Source: Lysinibacillus sp. KCTC 33748
GTDB lineage: Bacteria; Bacillota; Bacilli; Bacillales_A; Planococcaceae
Assembly (NCBI RefSeq): GCF_002237755.1
Contig: NZ_MWSJ01000007.1
Span: 1 to 64,000 of the forward strand
Length of the DNA: 64,000 nt
Direction: 5' to 3'
This document shows, one piece after another, positions 1 to 8,907 of this stretch. The notes under the pieces were generated by a model, which was not told the origin of the DNA, searched no databases, and worked only from the letters and a program-made list of their open reading frames with translations. The position numbers and the translations under genes were made by a program. The first letter of the stretch is position 1; each line of letters opens with the position of its first letter.

Positions 1-96
1 TTGTTTCTCGACAATTCAAGTATATATAAATCGGTGAATCTGTGCTTTTTTTATGCGTGGAATTGTGCGAATACCCCAAAAAATATTATAGAACCT

Positions 97-136
97 AAAA
101 AAACAGCCCTCAAACATTTAAGTTTGGGGGCTGTTA
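97..136 (-). terminator. Intrinsic terminator of the C39-like gene
   Basis: Read on the minus strand, arms AACAGCCCCCAAAC and GTTTGAGGGCTGTT form a strong hairpin followed by seven T residues. It lies just past the stop codon of the C39-like gene. Confidence 0.8.
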
Positions 137-150
137 GAGTAAAAATATCA

Positions 151-765
151 TTATCTTTGCGTGGCGTCTACAGTTATGTAAGTATTGCTATAAAGAACCA
201 TATTAATATTTTTCACATTCCACAGTTTCCTAAATTCATTAATAGGAACTTTTCGATTATAGCTATTGTTATCATCATTACAATTCGCCAGTTCCCTTAG
301 TGATTCTAAAAGGTAGACATATTCCTTGTCATATCCTACGACAGGGACAAAATGCAAATTATTACGATCCTTATGTACTTTAATAAAAACAATTACGGGA
401 GTTCCTTTACTAACTTCGTACTTTAATGTATTTATATTTCCTTTATAATAGCTTGTTTTAAACCCCTTTTTTCTTAACAACGTACGGATTCCTTTTGGAT
501 ATACATTGCCTGACCTCACTTTACTAGGGAAATTAGTATATAACTCATCACCATCGGCCTCCATTCCAAAGTGACGCAACACATATGCTGTTGAAAATGC
601 TGCACATTCCCTATTGTTTTGTATATCTATCCTATTATTTCGTTTAATTAGATAGTTAGCCGGATAATCTCTTTTTCGTAAAACAGGTATGGGTAATGTC
701 ATTAAATATGCATTAATGATCGTTGATATAATAATCCATAAAATAACTGTTCTAACTATAAACAT
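151..765 (-). CDS. Membrane-anchored C39-like (papain-fold) peptidase domain protein
   Basis: About 204 residues. A hydrophobic N-terminal segment (about residues 3-22) looks like a membrane anchor or uncleaved signal, followed by a C39-like domain. Visible landmarks are a Cys in NRECAAFSTAYVLRHFG (about residue 53) and a His in NLHFVPVVGYD (about residue 136), the usual Cys/His pair of this fold. The third catalytic residue is not clear. I chose the ATG at 765 because GGGGGAG lies just upstream; an ATG nine codons earlier overlaps that site. The family includes bacteriocin-processing peptidases and inactive relatives. No transporter or peptide substrate is visible nearby, so the substrate is unknown. 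It is AT-rich and sits next to a MerR gene, suggesting an accessory island edge. Confidence 0.65.
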   Translation of the reverse strand: MFIVRTVILWIIISTIINAYLMTLPIPVLRKRDYPANYLIKRNNRIDIQNNRECAAFSTAYVLRHFGMEADGDELYTNFPSKVRSGNVYPKGIRTLLRKKGFKTSYYKGNINTLKYEVSKGTPVIVFIKVHKDRNNLHFVPVVGYDKEYVYLLESLRELANCNDDNNSYNRKVPINEFRKLWNVKNINMVLYSNTYITVDATQR

Positions 766-1001
766 ACTACTCCCCCATTGCTTTGCGTCCATATCGCAAC
801 ATTATTCTAAGCACTTCTTTAACTAACCTACCCCGTTGGTTTAATGACTGAATAATCAGTTATTACATCTAGTGTAACATATTCACAAATATTGGTGTGT
901 GGGAATTAGACCTCCCCATACCGTCTCGGTGTCTGTAACAGACAATCTCATTTTTTGCACATTTACCATTTATCTATCACCTCATACTTTAAATTTCTCT
1001 C

Positions 1002-1029
1002 TTGAACCTCTAGTTACTTGATGTATTAT
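1002..1029 (+). promoter_or_regulatory. Probable promoter of the MerR-family gene
   Basis: TTGAAC (1002-1007) and TATTAT (1024-1029) are separated by 16 bp, each one or two bases from the sigma-A consensus, and lie about 35 bp upstream of the start codon. Confidence 0.45.
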
Positions 1030-1063
1030 GATTAACTTATACCAATGGATAGGAGGAATTTTG

Positions 1064-1720
1064 ATGAATAATAAAAAGTTTTCTATTTCAAAAAGGACAG
1101 GAATACCAATTCCTACTTTGCATTACTATGATGAAATTGGTATATTTCAACCTGAAAAAAATCCTTCTTCAGGGCATCGCATTTACAATCATCAAGATAT
1201 TATTACCTTACAAAAAATTATCAGTCTAAAATTCCTAGGGTATAGCCTTGATAAAGTTACTACTTTGTTAAATGAATCAAGTTTTAATATGGATTTAAAT
1301 GAAAGTTTGTCCCTCCATTTATATGCTTTAGAAAAAGAAAAGGAACAAATTGAGCAAACAATGCGAGCAATTAAAAGAGTAATTACATTAGTCGAGGAGG
1401 ACGGAGAAGTAGACTCAAAGAAATCAGAAGAAGATCAAATTGTATTGGATAAAACATTTATTCATTTAACTAAAGAAGTGAAAAGATTATATGGTTATCC
1501 AGTAGAAGACTTGAAAGTACAAGAGATGGTTAAGGAATATTTAGAAGCTTCTTTTTCATACCTTGGTGAAAATTTGATACAAAAACTTGCCGATATAGAT
1601 ATAGAAGAGGTGGATATTCAAAAATTCGAAAATATGTCATCTTCCCCTTTCACGGAAGGTGAACAAAAATGGTTAAATCAAGCAATGCAATATTATATGC
1701 AATTCACAGAATTAGATTAG
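1064..1720 (+). CDS. MerR-family transcriptional regulator
   Basis: About 218 residues. The N-terminal 70 residues are a MerR winged helix: FSISKRTGIPIPTLHYYDEI, then the GHRIYN and LKFLGYSLDKV segments typical of the family. Residues about 85-115 form the expected dimerisation coiled coil (LEKEKEQIEQTMRAIKRV). The C-terminal 100 residues are helical and resemble the TipAS-type drug-sensing domain in size and in elements such as the FTEGEQKWL stretch, but that is only a resemblance. The start at 1064 is set by AGGAGGAATTTTG immediately before the ATG; an upstream in-frame ATG at 1028 lacks a site. MerR/TipAS proteins are ligand-binding activators, often autoregulated. The target is unknown. 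Confidence 0.8.
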   Translation: MNNKKFSISKRTGIPIPTLHYYDEIGIFQPEKNPSSGHRIYNHQDIITLQKIISLKFLGYSLDKVTTLLNESSFNMDLNESLSLHLYALEKEKEQIEQTMRAIKRVITLVEEDGEVDSKKSEEDQIVLDKTFIHLTKEVKRLYGYPVEDLKVQEMVKEYLEASFSYLGENLIQKLADIDIEEVDIQKFENMSSSPFTEGEQKWLNQAMQYYMQFTELD

Positions 1721-1888
1721 AAATGGGCTTAGTTAAATAATTTGAGGGTAAAGTTGAAGAGATAAAACATATTTTACTGAGCTCCGTTGAAGTACTGATT
1801 TTGCGCTTCACGGATGGCTAAAAGGGGCTATATTTTAATAAGAATAGGACTTGCGTGTATGATTGAATTTCAAACAAGTCCTTATTTC

Positions 1889-1921
1889 AAAAAAGCCCCC
1901 TAACATGTTTGTTAGAAGGCA
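1889..1921 (-). terminator. Terminator of the M42 aminopeptidase gene
   Basis: Minus strand: GCCTTCTAACA, loop AACA, TGTTAGGGGGC, then a T run. It lies 35 bp past the ysdC-like stop codon. Confidence 0.75.
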
Positions 1922-1955
1922 AAATTATGGTATATCTATTTAGTACTTTCCACGC

Positions 1956-3044
1956 TTAGTCAAAAATAATTTTATTCACTGCATCACGGTCTAACTTTTT
2001 AATAACTTCCACCATTAATTTTACAGCATTATCATAATCATCACGATGTAAAATACCTGCATGTGAATGGATGTAACGTGTAGCAATACCGATTGATAGT
2101 GCTGGTATACCATTTGCAGTTACGTGGATAGAGCCAGCATCTGTACCGCCACCAGCCATTGCCTCGAATTGATATGGAATATTGTGCTCATCAGCCACAT
2201 CTAATACGAATTCACGTAAGCCACGGTGTGAGACCATCGATGCATCGTAAACAACGATTTGTGGACCAGCACCCATTTTACTAGTTGATTCTTTTGCAGT
2301 TACCCCTGGAGTGTCTCCTGCTACACCTACATCGACAGCAAAGCCGATATCTGGTTGGATTTTATGTGTAGCCGTTTTCGCACCACGAAGCCCTACTTCC
2401 TCTTGAACATTCCCTACAGAATAAAGGATGTTTGGATGCTTTTCATTTTGCAAAGCTTTCATAACATCAATGGCAATTGCACAGCCAATGCGGTTATCCC
2501 ATGCTTTTGCTAATAAGTATTTTTCGTTTTTCATCACATTAAATTCGAAATATGGTGTTACCATATCGCCAGGACGGACGCCCCATTCTAGAACTTCTTC
2601 TTTTGAAGCTGCGCCAACATCGATAAACATATCTTTAATGTCTACCACTTTGTTACGCACATCTGCTGGTAAAATATGAGGTGGCTTAGAACCAATAACC
2701 CCAATAATTTCATCGCCTTTACGTGTTGTAATTGTTACACGCTGTGCAAGCATAACTTGGCTCCACCAGCCGCCTACAGTTTGAAATTTGATGAACCCTT
2801 TGTCATCGATTTGAGTAACCATGAAGCCTACTTCATCTAAATGACCTGCAACCATAATTTTAGGGCCATTTTCATCGCCAACTTTTTTAGCAATGACGCT
2901 ACCTAAATTATCCTGTTCAACTAAGTCTGCATATGGTCCAATGTATTTTTTCATGACCTCGCGCGGTGCACGTTCATTACCTGCTATACCATTCGCATCT
3001 GTTAAATCTTTAAACATTTGTAATGTTGAATCTAGCTGTGTCAT
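1956..3044 (-). CDS. ysdC: M42-family metallo-aminopeptidase (glutamyl aminopeptidase / YsdC type)
   Basis: 362 residues, full length for the M42 family, which are cytosolic di-metal aminopeptidases forming large tetrahedral complexes. Metal and catalytic residues are all visible: [11 protein letters not shown] (His/Asp), AWDNRIGCA (bridging Asp), QEEVGLRGA (Glu pair), [12 protein letters not shown] (Asp) and [11 protein letters not shown] (His). In B. subtilis the ortholog ysdC is close to infC-rpmI-rplT-ysdA-ysdB, as here. The start is supported by GGGAGG seven bases upstream. The gene has its own terminator. Substrate preference (acidic or other N-terminal residues) cannot be read from sequence. 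Confidence 0.88.
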   Translation of the reverse strand: MTQLDSTLQMFKDLTDANGIAGNERAPREVMKKYIGPYADLVEQDNLGSVIAKKVGDENGPKIMVAGHLDEVGFMVTQIDDKGFIKFQTVGGWWSQVMLAQRVTITTRKGDEIIGVIGSKPPHILPADVRNKVVDIKDMFIDVGAASKEEVLEWGVRPGDMVTPYFEFNVMKNEKYLLAKAWDNRIGCAIAIDVMKALQNEKHPNILYSVGNVQEEVGLRGAKTATHKIQPDIGFAVDVGVAGDTPGVTAKESTSKMGAGPQIVVYDASMVSHRGLREFVLDVADEHNIPYQFEAMAGGGTDAGSIHVTANGIPALSIGIATRYIHSHAGILHRDDYDNAVKLMVEVIKKLDRDAVNKIIFD

Positions 3045-3138
3045 CCTTTTACCTCCCGACTCTTGTATCTCCTCTATTATACTTCGTTTACCGAAATATT
3101 CCTAGTTAAATCGTCTGAAAATTGTTGGATTTCTTACT

Positions 3139-3624
3139 TTAATACCCCGAACGCTGACGATTATAATTTTCTTCATTTTTCTCTATATATGCCGCAACTA
3201 CGTCCTCAAACGTAAAGCCTAGATTAAACGCAAGTAATCCATAGCATTGCCAGATCACTAAATATCTATCCTCAGTTGGTTGACTAATAAAACTTAAAAT
3301 ATTGTCTTGTGTCATTAAAAATGTCTCTGTTAAATCTCTCTTTTCTTCAATCACAGGCCATTTTTCTATCGCTGTATAACCTTTTAATAGGCCCAGTGAT
3401 AATATAAAATGAATCGAATCCACATATTCTTCTAGAATCACATCACGTTCCGAAGCTCCCTTTGTGCTCCAAAACTTAAAGCAACGTGTCTCATTTGCAA
3501 GTTCTGCTAGCTCTACCATTAAGGCTAAACCTTTTTCTTTAAATACATCACGTTCAATATTTTGAGTTTTTTCGATGAAGTCATCAAGCTCTTTTTGCAT
3601 TTTAAACAATTTTTGTAAATTCAT
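3139..3624 (-). CDS. Dimeric (all-alpha) dUTP diphosphatase
   Basis: 161 residues. The sequence has the two Mg-binding helices of the dimeric dUTPase/MazG-like fold: LALMVELAELANETRCFKFW (about residues 33-52) and EEYVDSIHFILSLG (about residues 66-79). These enzymes hydrolyse dUTP to dUMP and pyrophosphate, keeping uracil out of DNA and feeding dTMP synthesis. The start has AGGAG eight bases upstream. It is co-directional with ysdC and divergent from ysdB. The function is inferred from family motifs; a related house-cleaning nucleotide pyrophosphatase is the main alternative. Confidence 0.8.
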   Translation of the reverse strand: MNLQKLFKMQKELDDFIEKTQNIERDVFKEKGLALMVELAELANETRCFKFWSTKGASERDVILEEYVDSIHFILSLGLLKGYTAIEKWPVIEEKRDLTETFLMTQDNILSFISQPTEDRYLVIWQCYGLLAFNLGFTFEDVVAAYIEKNEENYNRQRSGY

Positions 3625-3727
3625 TTTTTTCTCCTAAATTTCTTAAAAATATTTATATAAAGTGAAACTAATTGCCCCTTACAATCGTATAGGAAGGAAT
3701 AACCTTTCTTCAAGGGGGAAATTAAAA

Positions 3728-4123
3728 ATGTTGCCGTTACTTATTCGTCTTGCTGTTATTACGCTTATTATCTATGTATTTTATAAAGCGATTCGTTATA
3801 TAACCGATCCTAAGCGAAAACTTGATGAGGCCTATGAAAAAGGCCAGTATTATTTTTATGATGACGTCAAAAATGTCCGGAAAAATTTCTTTATCTCTTA
3901 CAAGGGTGCTCTTTTCGAAGGTGAAAAATACCTCGGCACGACTGAAGATGCCTTTGAAGTTGTGACGATTTTCGTTGGCGCCCGTGACGCCGCTACACTG
4001 CAAGGTTTTACGAAAAAAGACTTTGTATACTTACAGCAAGAAATTCTATTGAACTATCCGAGCGCAAAAATAAATTGGAAGCAGCCCATTGAAAAGCTTA
4101 TGCACAACACATCCTCAGAATGA
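3728..4123 (+). CDS. ysdB: YsdB-like small membrane-anchored protein
   Basis: 131 residues from the ATG at 3728, chosen because AAGGGGGAAAT precedes it; an upstream ATG would add 22 residues without a ribosome binding site. One N-terminal membrane helix (about residues 3-20, PLLIRLAVITLIIYVFYKAI) is followed by a soluble domain with NVRKNFFISYKGALFEGEKY and LGTTEDAFEVV. It resembles B. subtilis YsdB, an uncharacterised protein tied to the sigma-W regulon. It lies beside ysdA and the infC operon as in B. subtilis, here facing ysdA. Function is unknown. Confidence 0.75.
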   Translation: MLPLLIRLAVITLIIYVFYKAIRYITDPKRKLDEAYEKGQYYFYDDVKNVRKNFFISYKGALFEGEKYLGTTEDAFEVVTIFVGARDAATLQGFTKKDFVYLQQEILLNYPSAKINWKQPIEKLMHNTSSE

Positions 4124-4135
4124 GGATGTGTTTTT
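4108..4135 (+). terminator. Terminator that overlaps the ysdB stop codon
   Basis: CACATCCTCA, short loop, TGAGGATGTG, then TTTTTAT. The TGA stop of ysdB (4121-4123) is the first base triplet of the 3' arm, so the last codons are part of the hairpin. Confidence 0.8.
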
Positions 4136-4136
4136 A

Positions 4137-4227
4137 TTTATCGGAATGTTTTTGAGTTTTATCGGAACATTCTCGGGTTTTATCGGAATCTTTTTGTGAT
4201 TTATCGGAACATTTTCCGGTTTTATCA
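4137..4227. repeat. Imperfect 22-bp tandem repeat (TTTATCGGAA units)
   Basis: Four units beginning TTATCGGAA plus a partial fifth, with a period of about 22 bp. Units alternate between an AACATT type and an AATCTT/AATGTT type, so a 44-bp higher-order period is possible. It fills the whole gap between the ysdB terminator and the ysdA stop codon, whose TGA lies inside the final partial unit. Confidence 0.85.
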
Positions 4228-4485
4228 CCATAATTGTACTAAGATAAATATTTGAATAGCTGCTAGCAGTGGGAAACCAAATGCAAAGCTGTTATGTCGT
4301 GTTTTATGACGGAATAAATACATTCCTAGCACGCCACCTGCTGCACCCCCAGCAATTGCTAATGTAAATAACGTACGTTCTGCAATACGCCACTCATGTT
4401 TTTTTGCTTTTGATTTATCCATGCCCATCATAACGAGCAGGACGATAGAAACAATCGCCATATAAGCCAATAATGCTTGCCCCAT
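4225..4485 (-). CDS. ysdA: DUF1294-family membrane protein (YsdA-like)
   Basis: 86 residues with three predicted membrane helices and the DUF1294 signature: KKHEWRIAERTLF, AIAGGAAGGVLGMYLFRHKT and NSFAFGFPLL. The family is conserved in bacteria with no established function. The position just downstream of rplT matches B. subtilis ysdA. A terminator separates it from rplT, so it probably has its own promoter. AAAGGAG precedes the ATG. Confidence 0.85.
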   Translation of the reverse strand: MGQALLAYMAIVSIVLLVMMGMDKSKAKKHEWRIAERTLFTLAIAGGAAGGVLGMYLFRHKTRHNSFAFGFPLLAAIQIFILVQLW

Positions 4486-4526
4486 TGAATACTCCTTTTA
4501 ATTTTCTATTTACTACTACTCTAACA

Positions 4527-4561
4527 CAAAAAAGACTGACGGATAAATCCATCAGTCTTTC
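4527..4561 (-). terminator. Terminator of the infC-rpmI-rplT operon
   Basis: Minus strand: AAGACTGATGGAT, loop, ATCCGTCAGTCTT, then TTTTTT. It lies about 65 bp after the rplT stop. Confidence 0.85.
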
Positions 4562-4567
4562 AATAAC

Positions 4568-4622
4568 TTTGCACCTGTCGCTTCGCTTTCGGTGCAGAAA
4601 TAATTTTTGACTTTGTCAAAAA

Positions 4623-4625
<3 letters not shown>
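4568..4625 (-). other. Two additional stem-loops between rplT and its terminator
   Basis: The rplT stop codon starts a 14-bp perfect inverted repeat (AAATAATTTTTGAC / GTCAAAAATTATTT, 4598-4626). Next comes a GCACC/GGTGC hairpin whose loop holds GTCGCTTCGCTTTC, the same word that recurs in the family A repeats. Neither has a proper T tract; they may protect the 3' end of the mRNA. Confidence 0.6.
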
Positions 4626-5018
<393 letters not shown>

Positions 5019-5040
5019 TTAGTTATTTTGTGTTGTCAAA

Positions 5041-5241
5041 TTATTTCATGTATACAAGTAATGATTTGATGCGTTTGAAGTCACCAGATGAAACGATGTT
5101 TGCTTTACGTAGGTGACGTTTTTGTTTTGTAGATTTGTTTGCGAATAAGTGGCTTCCATAAGCACGGTCATATTTTAATTTACCTGAACCCGTTTTTTTG
5201 AAACGTTTCGCAGCTCCACGGTGAGTTTTCATTTTTGGCAT
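5041..5241 (-). CDS. rpmI: 50S ribosomal protein L35
   Basis: 66 residues: [20 protein letters not shown] at the N-terminus, then [16 protein letters not shown], both diagnostic. Second gene of the infC-rpmI-rplT operon, about 30 bp after infC and 58 bp before rplT. AGGAATTC precedes the ATG. Confidence 0.97.
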   Translation of the reverse strand: MPKMKTHRGAAKRFKKTGSGKLKYDRAYGSHLFANKSTKQKRHLRKANIVSSGDFKRIKSLLVYMK

Positions 5242-5272
5242 GTCGAATTCCTCCTAAACTGTTCGTCTAATA

Positions 5273-5788
5273 TTATTTCTCGTTCTTTGGTTGAAGAACT
5301 AAGAACATGCTTCGGCCTTCCATCTTCGGTTTTTGTTCAACCGTCGATACTTCAGCACAAGCTTCAGCAAAACGATCTAACACACGTTGACCAATGTCTT
5401 TATGTGTAATCGCACGACCTTTGAAACGTAAGCTACATTTAACTTTATCACCTTTTTCAAGGAATTTAATAGCATTACGTAGCTTCGTTTGGAAATCATG
5501 CTCATCGATTGTTGGGCTCAGACGAACCTCTTTCATTACGATGACCTTTTGATTTTTACGAATTTCACGGTCTTTCTTTTGCTGTTCAAACTTAAATTTA
5601 CCATAGTCCATGATACGAGCGACTGGCGGCTTGGCTTGAGGGGCCACAAGGACAAGATCCAAGTTTACACGAGTGGCGATTTCTAGCGCTTCGTTACGTG
5701 TCTTTACACCAAGCTGGTCACCATTGTGATCGATTAATCGAAGTTCACGTGCGCGAATGCCTTCGTTTACATACATGTCTTTGCTAAT
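5273..5788 (-). CDS. infC: Translation initiation factor IF-3, probable AUU start
   Basis: About 171 residues with both IF-3 domains: [20 protein letters not shown] (N domain) and [20 protein letters not shown] with [14 protein letters not shown] (C domain). IF-3 binds the 30S subunit and polices start-codon choice. The best ribosome binding site, GGAGGTGG, fits the ATT at 5786-5788 (ATT AGC AAA GAC ATG TAT), not the ATG four codons later, which would be about 20 bases from it. AUU starts are the classic device by which IF-3 limits its own synthesis. First gene of the operon, behind an L20-type leader. Confidence 0.95.
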   Translation of the reverse strand: MSKDMYVNEGIRARELRLIDHNGDQLGVKTRNEALEIATRVNLDLVLVAPQAKPPVARIMDYGKFKFEQQKKDREIRKNQKVIVMKEVRLSPTIDEHDFQTKLRNAIKFLEKGDKVKCSLRFKGRAITHKDIGQRVLDRFAEACAEVSTVEQKPKMEGRSMFLVLQPKNEK

Positions 5789-5799
5789 AGTAATCCACC

Positions 5800-6035
5800 T
5801 CCAAGTAGTTGTCGCGAATACATGGTTTGGGCAAAGCCTTGCCCGGTTGAACGGTACATCATCTTGTCATGTCCATAAAAAAAGGACGGACACTTTGAAG
5901 ATGTCCGCCCGCTATATGTGCATGCGCAAGTCTACGCAAAACAATTCAACGTGTCATACCTGTTCACAGCCCAAGAGCGTTGTATCAGGTGAGAAGCGGG
6001 CAGCCTCTACTTCAACCACAAACTTTGTATTCATT
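5800..6035 (-). ncRNA. L20-type autoregulatory leader of the infC operon
   Basis: A leader of more than 200 bases separates a plausible promoter (6046-6075) from infC. It contains the segment CCCGCTTCTCACCTGATAC and ends in an intrinsic terminator (5877-5912), the arrangement of the Firmicute L20 leader, where L20 binding favours premature termination. The assignment rests on position, architecture and that segment; a covariance-model search would settle it. Confidence 0.65.
5877..5912 (-). terminator. Attenuator terminator in the infC leader
   Basis: Minus strand: GGGCGGACATC, loop TTCAAA, GTGTCCGTCC, then seven T residues. It is upstream of infC and downstream of the leader promoter, so it would act as an attenuator. 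Confidence 0.85.
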
Positions 6036-6045
6036 AACCTTAACT

Positions 6046-6075
6046 ATATTAACATGTACTTTTATAAGCTGTCAA
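6046..6075 (-). promoter_or_regulatory. Candidate promoter of the infC operon
   Basis: Minus strand: TTGACA (6070-6075), an 18-bp spacer and TAATAT (6046-6051). The -35 is perfect, the -10 only fair. Confidence 0.45.
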
Positions 6076-6099
6076 ATGTTTTTTAGCTTATTTCTAAAA

Positions 6100-6200
6100 C
6101 AATTTCGCCTTGGCGTAATTGCGTCTGGATTTTGAATTGTGCCAGCACAATTCATTCCTTTCAAAATCCGTGACATCCGCCGGAGGCTTTATCTTCATTC
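6100..6200. repeat. Family B interspersed palindromic repeat, copy 1
   Basis: It holds AATTTCGCCTTGGCGTAATT, then GATTTTGAA enclosing TTGTGC/GCACAA and closing with TTCAAAATC, then GTGACATCCGCCGGAGGCTT. The same order of palindromes recurs at 30355-30486. It lies upstream of infC with no coding potential. Confidence 0.85.
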
Positions 6201-6292
6201 AGTATGAGTTTGGTTACACACTAAAATGGAACCACATCCCCATTTATCTCTACACTTTTAGAGGGGGAATCTTCTTCTGAATGAAGATAAAG
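6187..6292. repeat. Long inverted repeat next to family B copy 1
   Basis: Arms CTTTATCTTCATTCAG (6187-6202) and CTGAATGAAGATAAAG (6277-6292) are perfect 16-bp complements around about 74 bases. The left arm overlaps the family B tail, so this may be the outer frame of a composite element. Confidence 0.8.
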
Positions 6293-6330
6293 TAACCTAA
6301 AAACTTTTAATTTAAACCATTATAGTGGTT

Positions 6331-6480
6331 ATCATCATAACGTGTGGTCGTTGATTTCCGTTCCGGCTGGGCGCTTTCCTGGGGGCGTCCGATGAGCCGC
6401 TTCACTCGCGTTGCTCGCTCCAGGGTCTCATCTGTGACGCTAATCCCCAAGGAGTCGCCCAGCCTCCACTCCAATCAACT
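6331..6480. repeat. Family A interspersed inverted-repeat element, copy 1 (complete)
   Basis: The core runs from GTTGATTTCCGTTCC with GGCTGGGCG to CGCCCAGCC with CCAATCAAC, about 130 bp. It is a reference copy: both ends and the middle GGGGGCGTCCGATGAGCCGC are present. It lies between the 3' end of thrS and the infC leader. Confidence 0.9.
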
Positions 6481-6584
6481 TATATAAATGGCGTACGGAT
6501 GTCATCTCAAACTTTTTATGTTCTTGCCAGGCGAATCCTAATCCTTCTTCAATCTGATCGAATTCGCCTGCAAAAGCATTAAAA

Positions 6585-8516
6585 TTATTTTGTAATTTCA
6601 GCTTTAATGTTAGCTAAGAAGTCTTGGAAGCTAATTGTTTCTGAATCTTTTGAGCCGTAACGACGTACATTTACGCCACCAGCCTCTACTTCTTTGTCTC
6701 CGATAACAAGCATATACGGGATTTTTTTCATTTGTGCTTCACGGATTTTGTAACCTAGTTTCTCTTCACGGTCATCCATTTCAACACGTAAGCCTGCTGC
6801 AGTTAATTGCTCTTCAATTTGTTTAGCATAATCAAAGTGTGCTTCGTTTGAAACTGGAATGACTTCAACTTGTACTGGTGCTAACCATGTTGGGAATGCA
6901 CCTTTGTATTCTTCGATTAAGAAGGCAACGAAGCGTTCCATTGTTGATACTACACCACGGTGAATAACAACTGGACGATGTGGTTTACCATCTTCTCCTA
7001 CATAAGTTAAGTCAAAGCGTTCTGGTAATAAGAAGTCAAGCTGAACTGTTGATAAAGTTTCTTCTTTACCTATTGCAGTTTTTACTTGTACGTCTAGTTT
7101 AGGACCGTAGAATGCCGCTTCACCTTCAGCTTCAAAGTATTCTAAGCCAAGCTCATCCATAGCCTCTTTTAACATGCTTTGTGCTTTTTCCCACATTGCA
7201 TCGTCGTCGAAGTATTTTTCAGTATCCGCTGGGTCACGGTAAGATAAACGGAATGAGTAATCATTTAAATCGAAGTCTTTGTAAACTTCTAAAATTAATT
7301 GTACTACTTTTTGGAATTCCACTTTAATTTGGTCTGGACGAACGAAAATATGTGCATCATTTAAAGTCATCCCACGTACACGTTGTAAACCTGAAACAGC
7401 ACCTGACATTTCGTAACGGTGCATTGTACCAAGCTCAGCAATACGTAATGGTAGGTTACGATAAGAATGCTTGCTGTTTTTGTACACCATCATATGGTGA
7501 GGGCAGTTCATCGGACGCATAATTAATGTTTCATTGTCCATTTCCATTGGTGGGAAAATAGAATCTTGGTAATGATCCCAGTGACCAGAAGTTTGGTACA
7601 GCTCTTTAGAACCAAGTACTGGTGTATAAACATGCTTATAACCAAGAGATAATTCTTTATCTACAATATAGCGCTCAATAACACGACGGATTGTCGCACC
7701 GTTTGGTAGCCAAAGCGGTAAACCTTGACCAACTTTTTGAGAAGTTGTAAATAACTCTAATTCTTTACCGATTTTACGGTGATCACGTTCTTTTGCTTCT
7801 TCAAGCATTTGTAGATGATGTTTTAATTCTTCTTTTTTAAAGAAAGCAGTACCATAAATACGTTGTAGCATTTTATTATCTGAGTTACCTCTCCAGTATG
7901 CACCAGCTAATGAAAGTAGTTTGAACTCACGAAGCTTGCCAGTTGATGGTGCGTGGATACCACGGCAAAGGTCGAAAAATTCGCCTTGATGGTAAATAGA
8001 AACTTGCTCATCCTCTGGAATCGCTTCAAGTAATTCTAATTTATATTCATCGTCGATTTTTTCATAGATCGCTTGTGCATCTGCACGGCTTACATTTTTG
8101 CGCTCTATCTCTAGGTTTTCAGCGATAATTTTTTTCATTTCTTTTTCGATTGTTGGTAAGTCTTCAGCAGTGATTGGAGTTGGTGAATCGATATCGTAGT
8201 AGAAGCCACCTTCAATAACTGGACCGATACCAAGTTTAACATCTGGGAATAAACGTTTAATCGCTTGTGCTGTTAAGTGCGCAGTAGAGTGACGTAAGAT
8301 TTCCAATGCTTCCTTATCATCCTGAGTAATAATTGAGATTGTTGCATCCCCTTCAATTGGTGTTTTTAAATCGACTAAGACACCATTTACTTTACCCGCA
8401 TATGCTTTTTTACGAAGTCCTGGGCTAATTGATAATGCTACGTCATCAGTAGATGTGCCTTTTGCAAATTCCTTTACAGCGCCATCTGGGAAAGTTAATT
8501 TAATCATATCTGACAT
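6585..8516 (-). CDS. thrS: Threonyl-tRNA synthetase
   Basis: 643 residues, the usual size. Domains in order: TGS (about 1-62), editing/SAD domain with [17 protein letters not shown] (the HxxxH editing motif) and [11 protein letters not shown], class II catalytic core with [11 protein letters not shown] and [16 protein letters not shown], and the C-terminal anticodon-binding domain. It charges tRNA-Thr. I chose the ATG at 8516 (MSDMIKLTF) because AAGGAG precedes it and it matches the family N-terminus; an in-frame ATG 30 codons upstream has no family sequence. Expression is probably controlled by the T-box leader at 8660-8890. Confidence 0.97.
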   Translation of the reverse strand: MSDMIKLTFPDGAVKEFAKGTSTDDVALSISPGLRKKAYAGKVNGVLVDLKTPIEGDATISIITQDDKEALEILRHSTAHLTAQAIKRLFPDVKLGIGPVIEGGFYYDIDSPTPITAEDLPTIEKEMKKIIAENLEIERKNVSRADAQAIYEKIDDEYKLELLEAIPEDEQVSIYHQGEFFDLCRGIHAPSTGKLREFKLLSLAGAYWRGNSDNKMLQRIYGTAFFKKEELKHHLQMLEEAKERDHRKIGKELELFTTSQKVGQGLPLWLPNGATIRRVIERYIVDKELSLGYKHVYTPVLGSKELYQTSGHWDHYQDSIFPPMEMDNETLIMRPMNCPHHMMVYKNSKHSYRNLPLRIAELGTMHRYEMSGAVSGLQRVRGMTLNDAHIFVRPDQIKVEFQKVVQLILEVYKDFDLNDYSFRLSYRDPADTEKYFDDDAMWEKAQSMLKEAMDELGLEYFEAEGEAAFYGPKLDVQVKTAIGKEETLSTVQLDFLLPERFDLTYVGEDGKPHRPVVIHRGVVSTMERFVAFLIEEYKGAFPTWLAPVQVEVIPVSNEAHFDYAKQIEEQLTAAGLRVEMDDREEKLGYKIREAQMKKIPYMLVIGDKEVEAGGVNVRRYGSKDSETISFQDFLANIKAEITK

Positions 8517-8587
8517 TTTTCTGCACTCCTTATAGTTTTGTTGTGATGCATGATTGAAGTCAAAGAATCCCCGGAATTGATCCTCAT

Positions 8588-8626
8588 TCAATAGGTGTTT
8601 GGACACTCACTGAAAAGAAACTACAT
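8588..8626. repeat. Family B tail fragment between the T-box and thrS
   Basis: TTCAATAGGTGTTTGGACAC followed by CACTGAAAAGAAAC. It closely resembles the family B tail on the other side of the T-box (around 8950-8985), so related fragments bracket the riboregulator. Confidence 0.6.
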
Positions 8627-8659
8627 CCGCATTCGTTCACCACTATTTTCCACTGAACG

Positions 8660-8890
8660 AAAATAAAAAAAGCTCCGTCCCTACGAAAGGGACGAAGCGT
8701 ATGCTCGTGGTTCCACCCTTCTTCCTTCCGACTTTTTATAGTCAGACGAAGCTCAAGGCTAGCTAACGGGCTAGGGACCGGCGAAAGATTATCCCTTTCG
8801 CTGCTCAGCAGGTAGTAAATAATGTGCTCAAACTAGGAAGCTTACAGCCAATGACTTCCCTCTCTAAAAGCCTTACACAAAATTCATGTC
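8660..8890 (-). ncRNA. T-box leader of thrS
   Basis: Minus strand: an AGAGAGGGAAGTC start with GGCTGTAAGCTTCC (stem I features), then the hallmark GGGTGGAACCACG T-box sequence (about 8706-8718), then an intrinsic terminator. T-box RNAs bind the cognate tRNA; uncharged tRNA-Thr would stabilise the antiterminator. The specifier region reads TTTACTACCTG, which contains Thr codons ACT and ACC; I did not fix which is the specifier. Confidence 0.92.
8665..8698 (-). terminator. T-box terminator of thrS
   Basis: Minus strand: GCTTCGTCCC, loop TTTCGTA, GGGACGGAGC, then seven T residues. Its 5' arm follows the GGTGGAACCACG antiterminator segment. Confidence 0.9.
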
Positions 8891-8907
8891 CTCATCAATG
8901 CATTTGA

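Noticed and set aside
926..957. Terminator-like TGTCTG/CAGACA hairpin with a T run
   Set aside because: Only a 6-bp stem, with the T run separated by several bases and no gene ahead of it on the plus strand.
4137..4227. Possible CRISPR array
   Set aside because: Repeat unit of about 22 bp with no distinct spacers and no cas genes.
5757..6086. 109-codon plus-strand ORF over the infC leader
   Set aside because: It is antisense to the L20-type leader and attenuator, lacks a ribosome binding site and overlaps infC.
6440..6577. Minus-strand open frame after thrS with a plausible-looking peptide (EFDQIEEGLGFAWQEHKK)
   Set aside because: No start codon with a ribosome site; it runs into family A copy 1. 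The 9-bp inverted repeat CAGGCGAAT/ATTCGCCTG there more likely forms a 3' structure.
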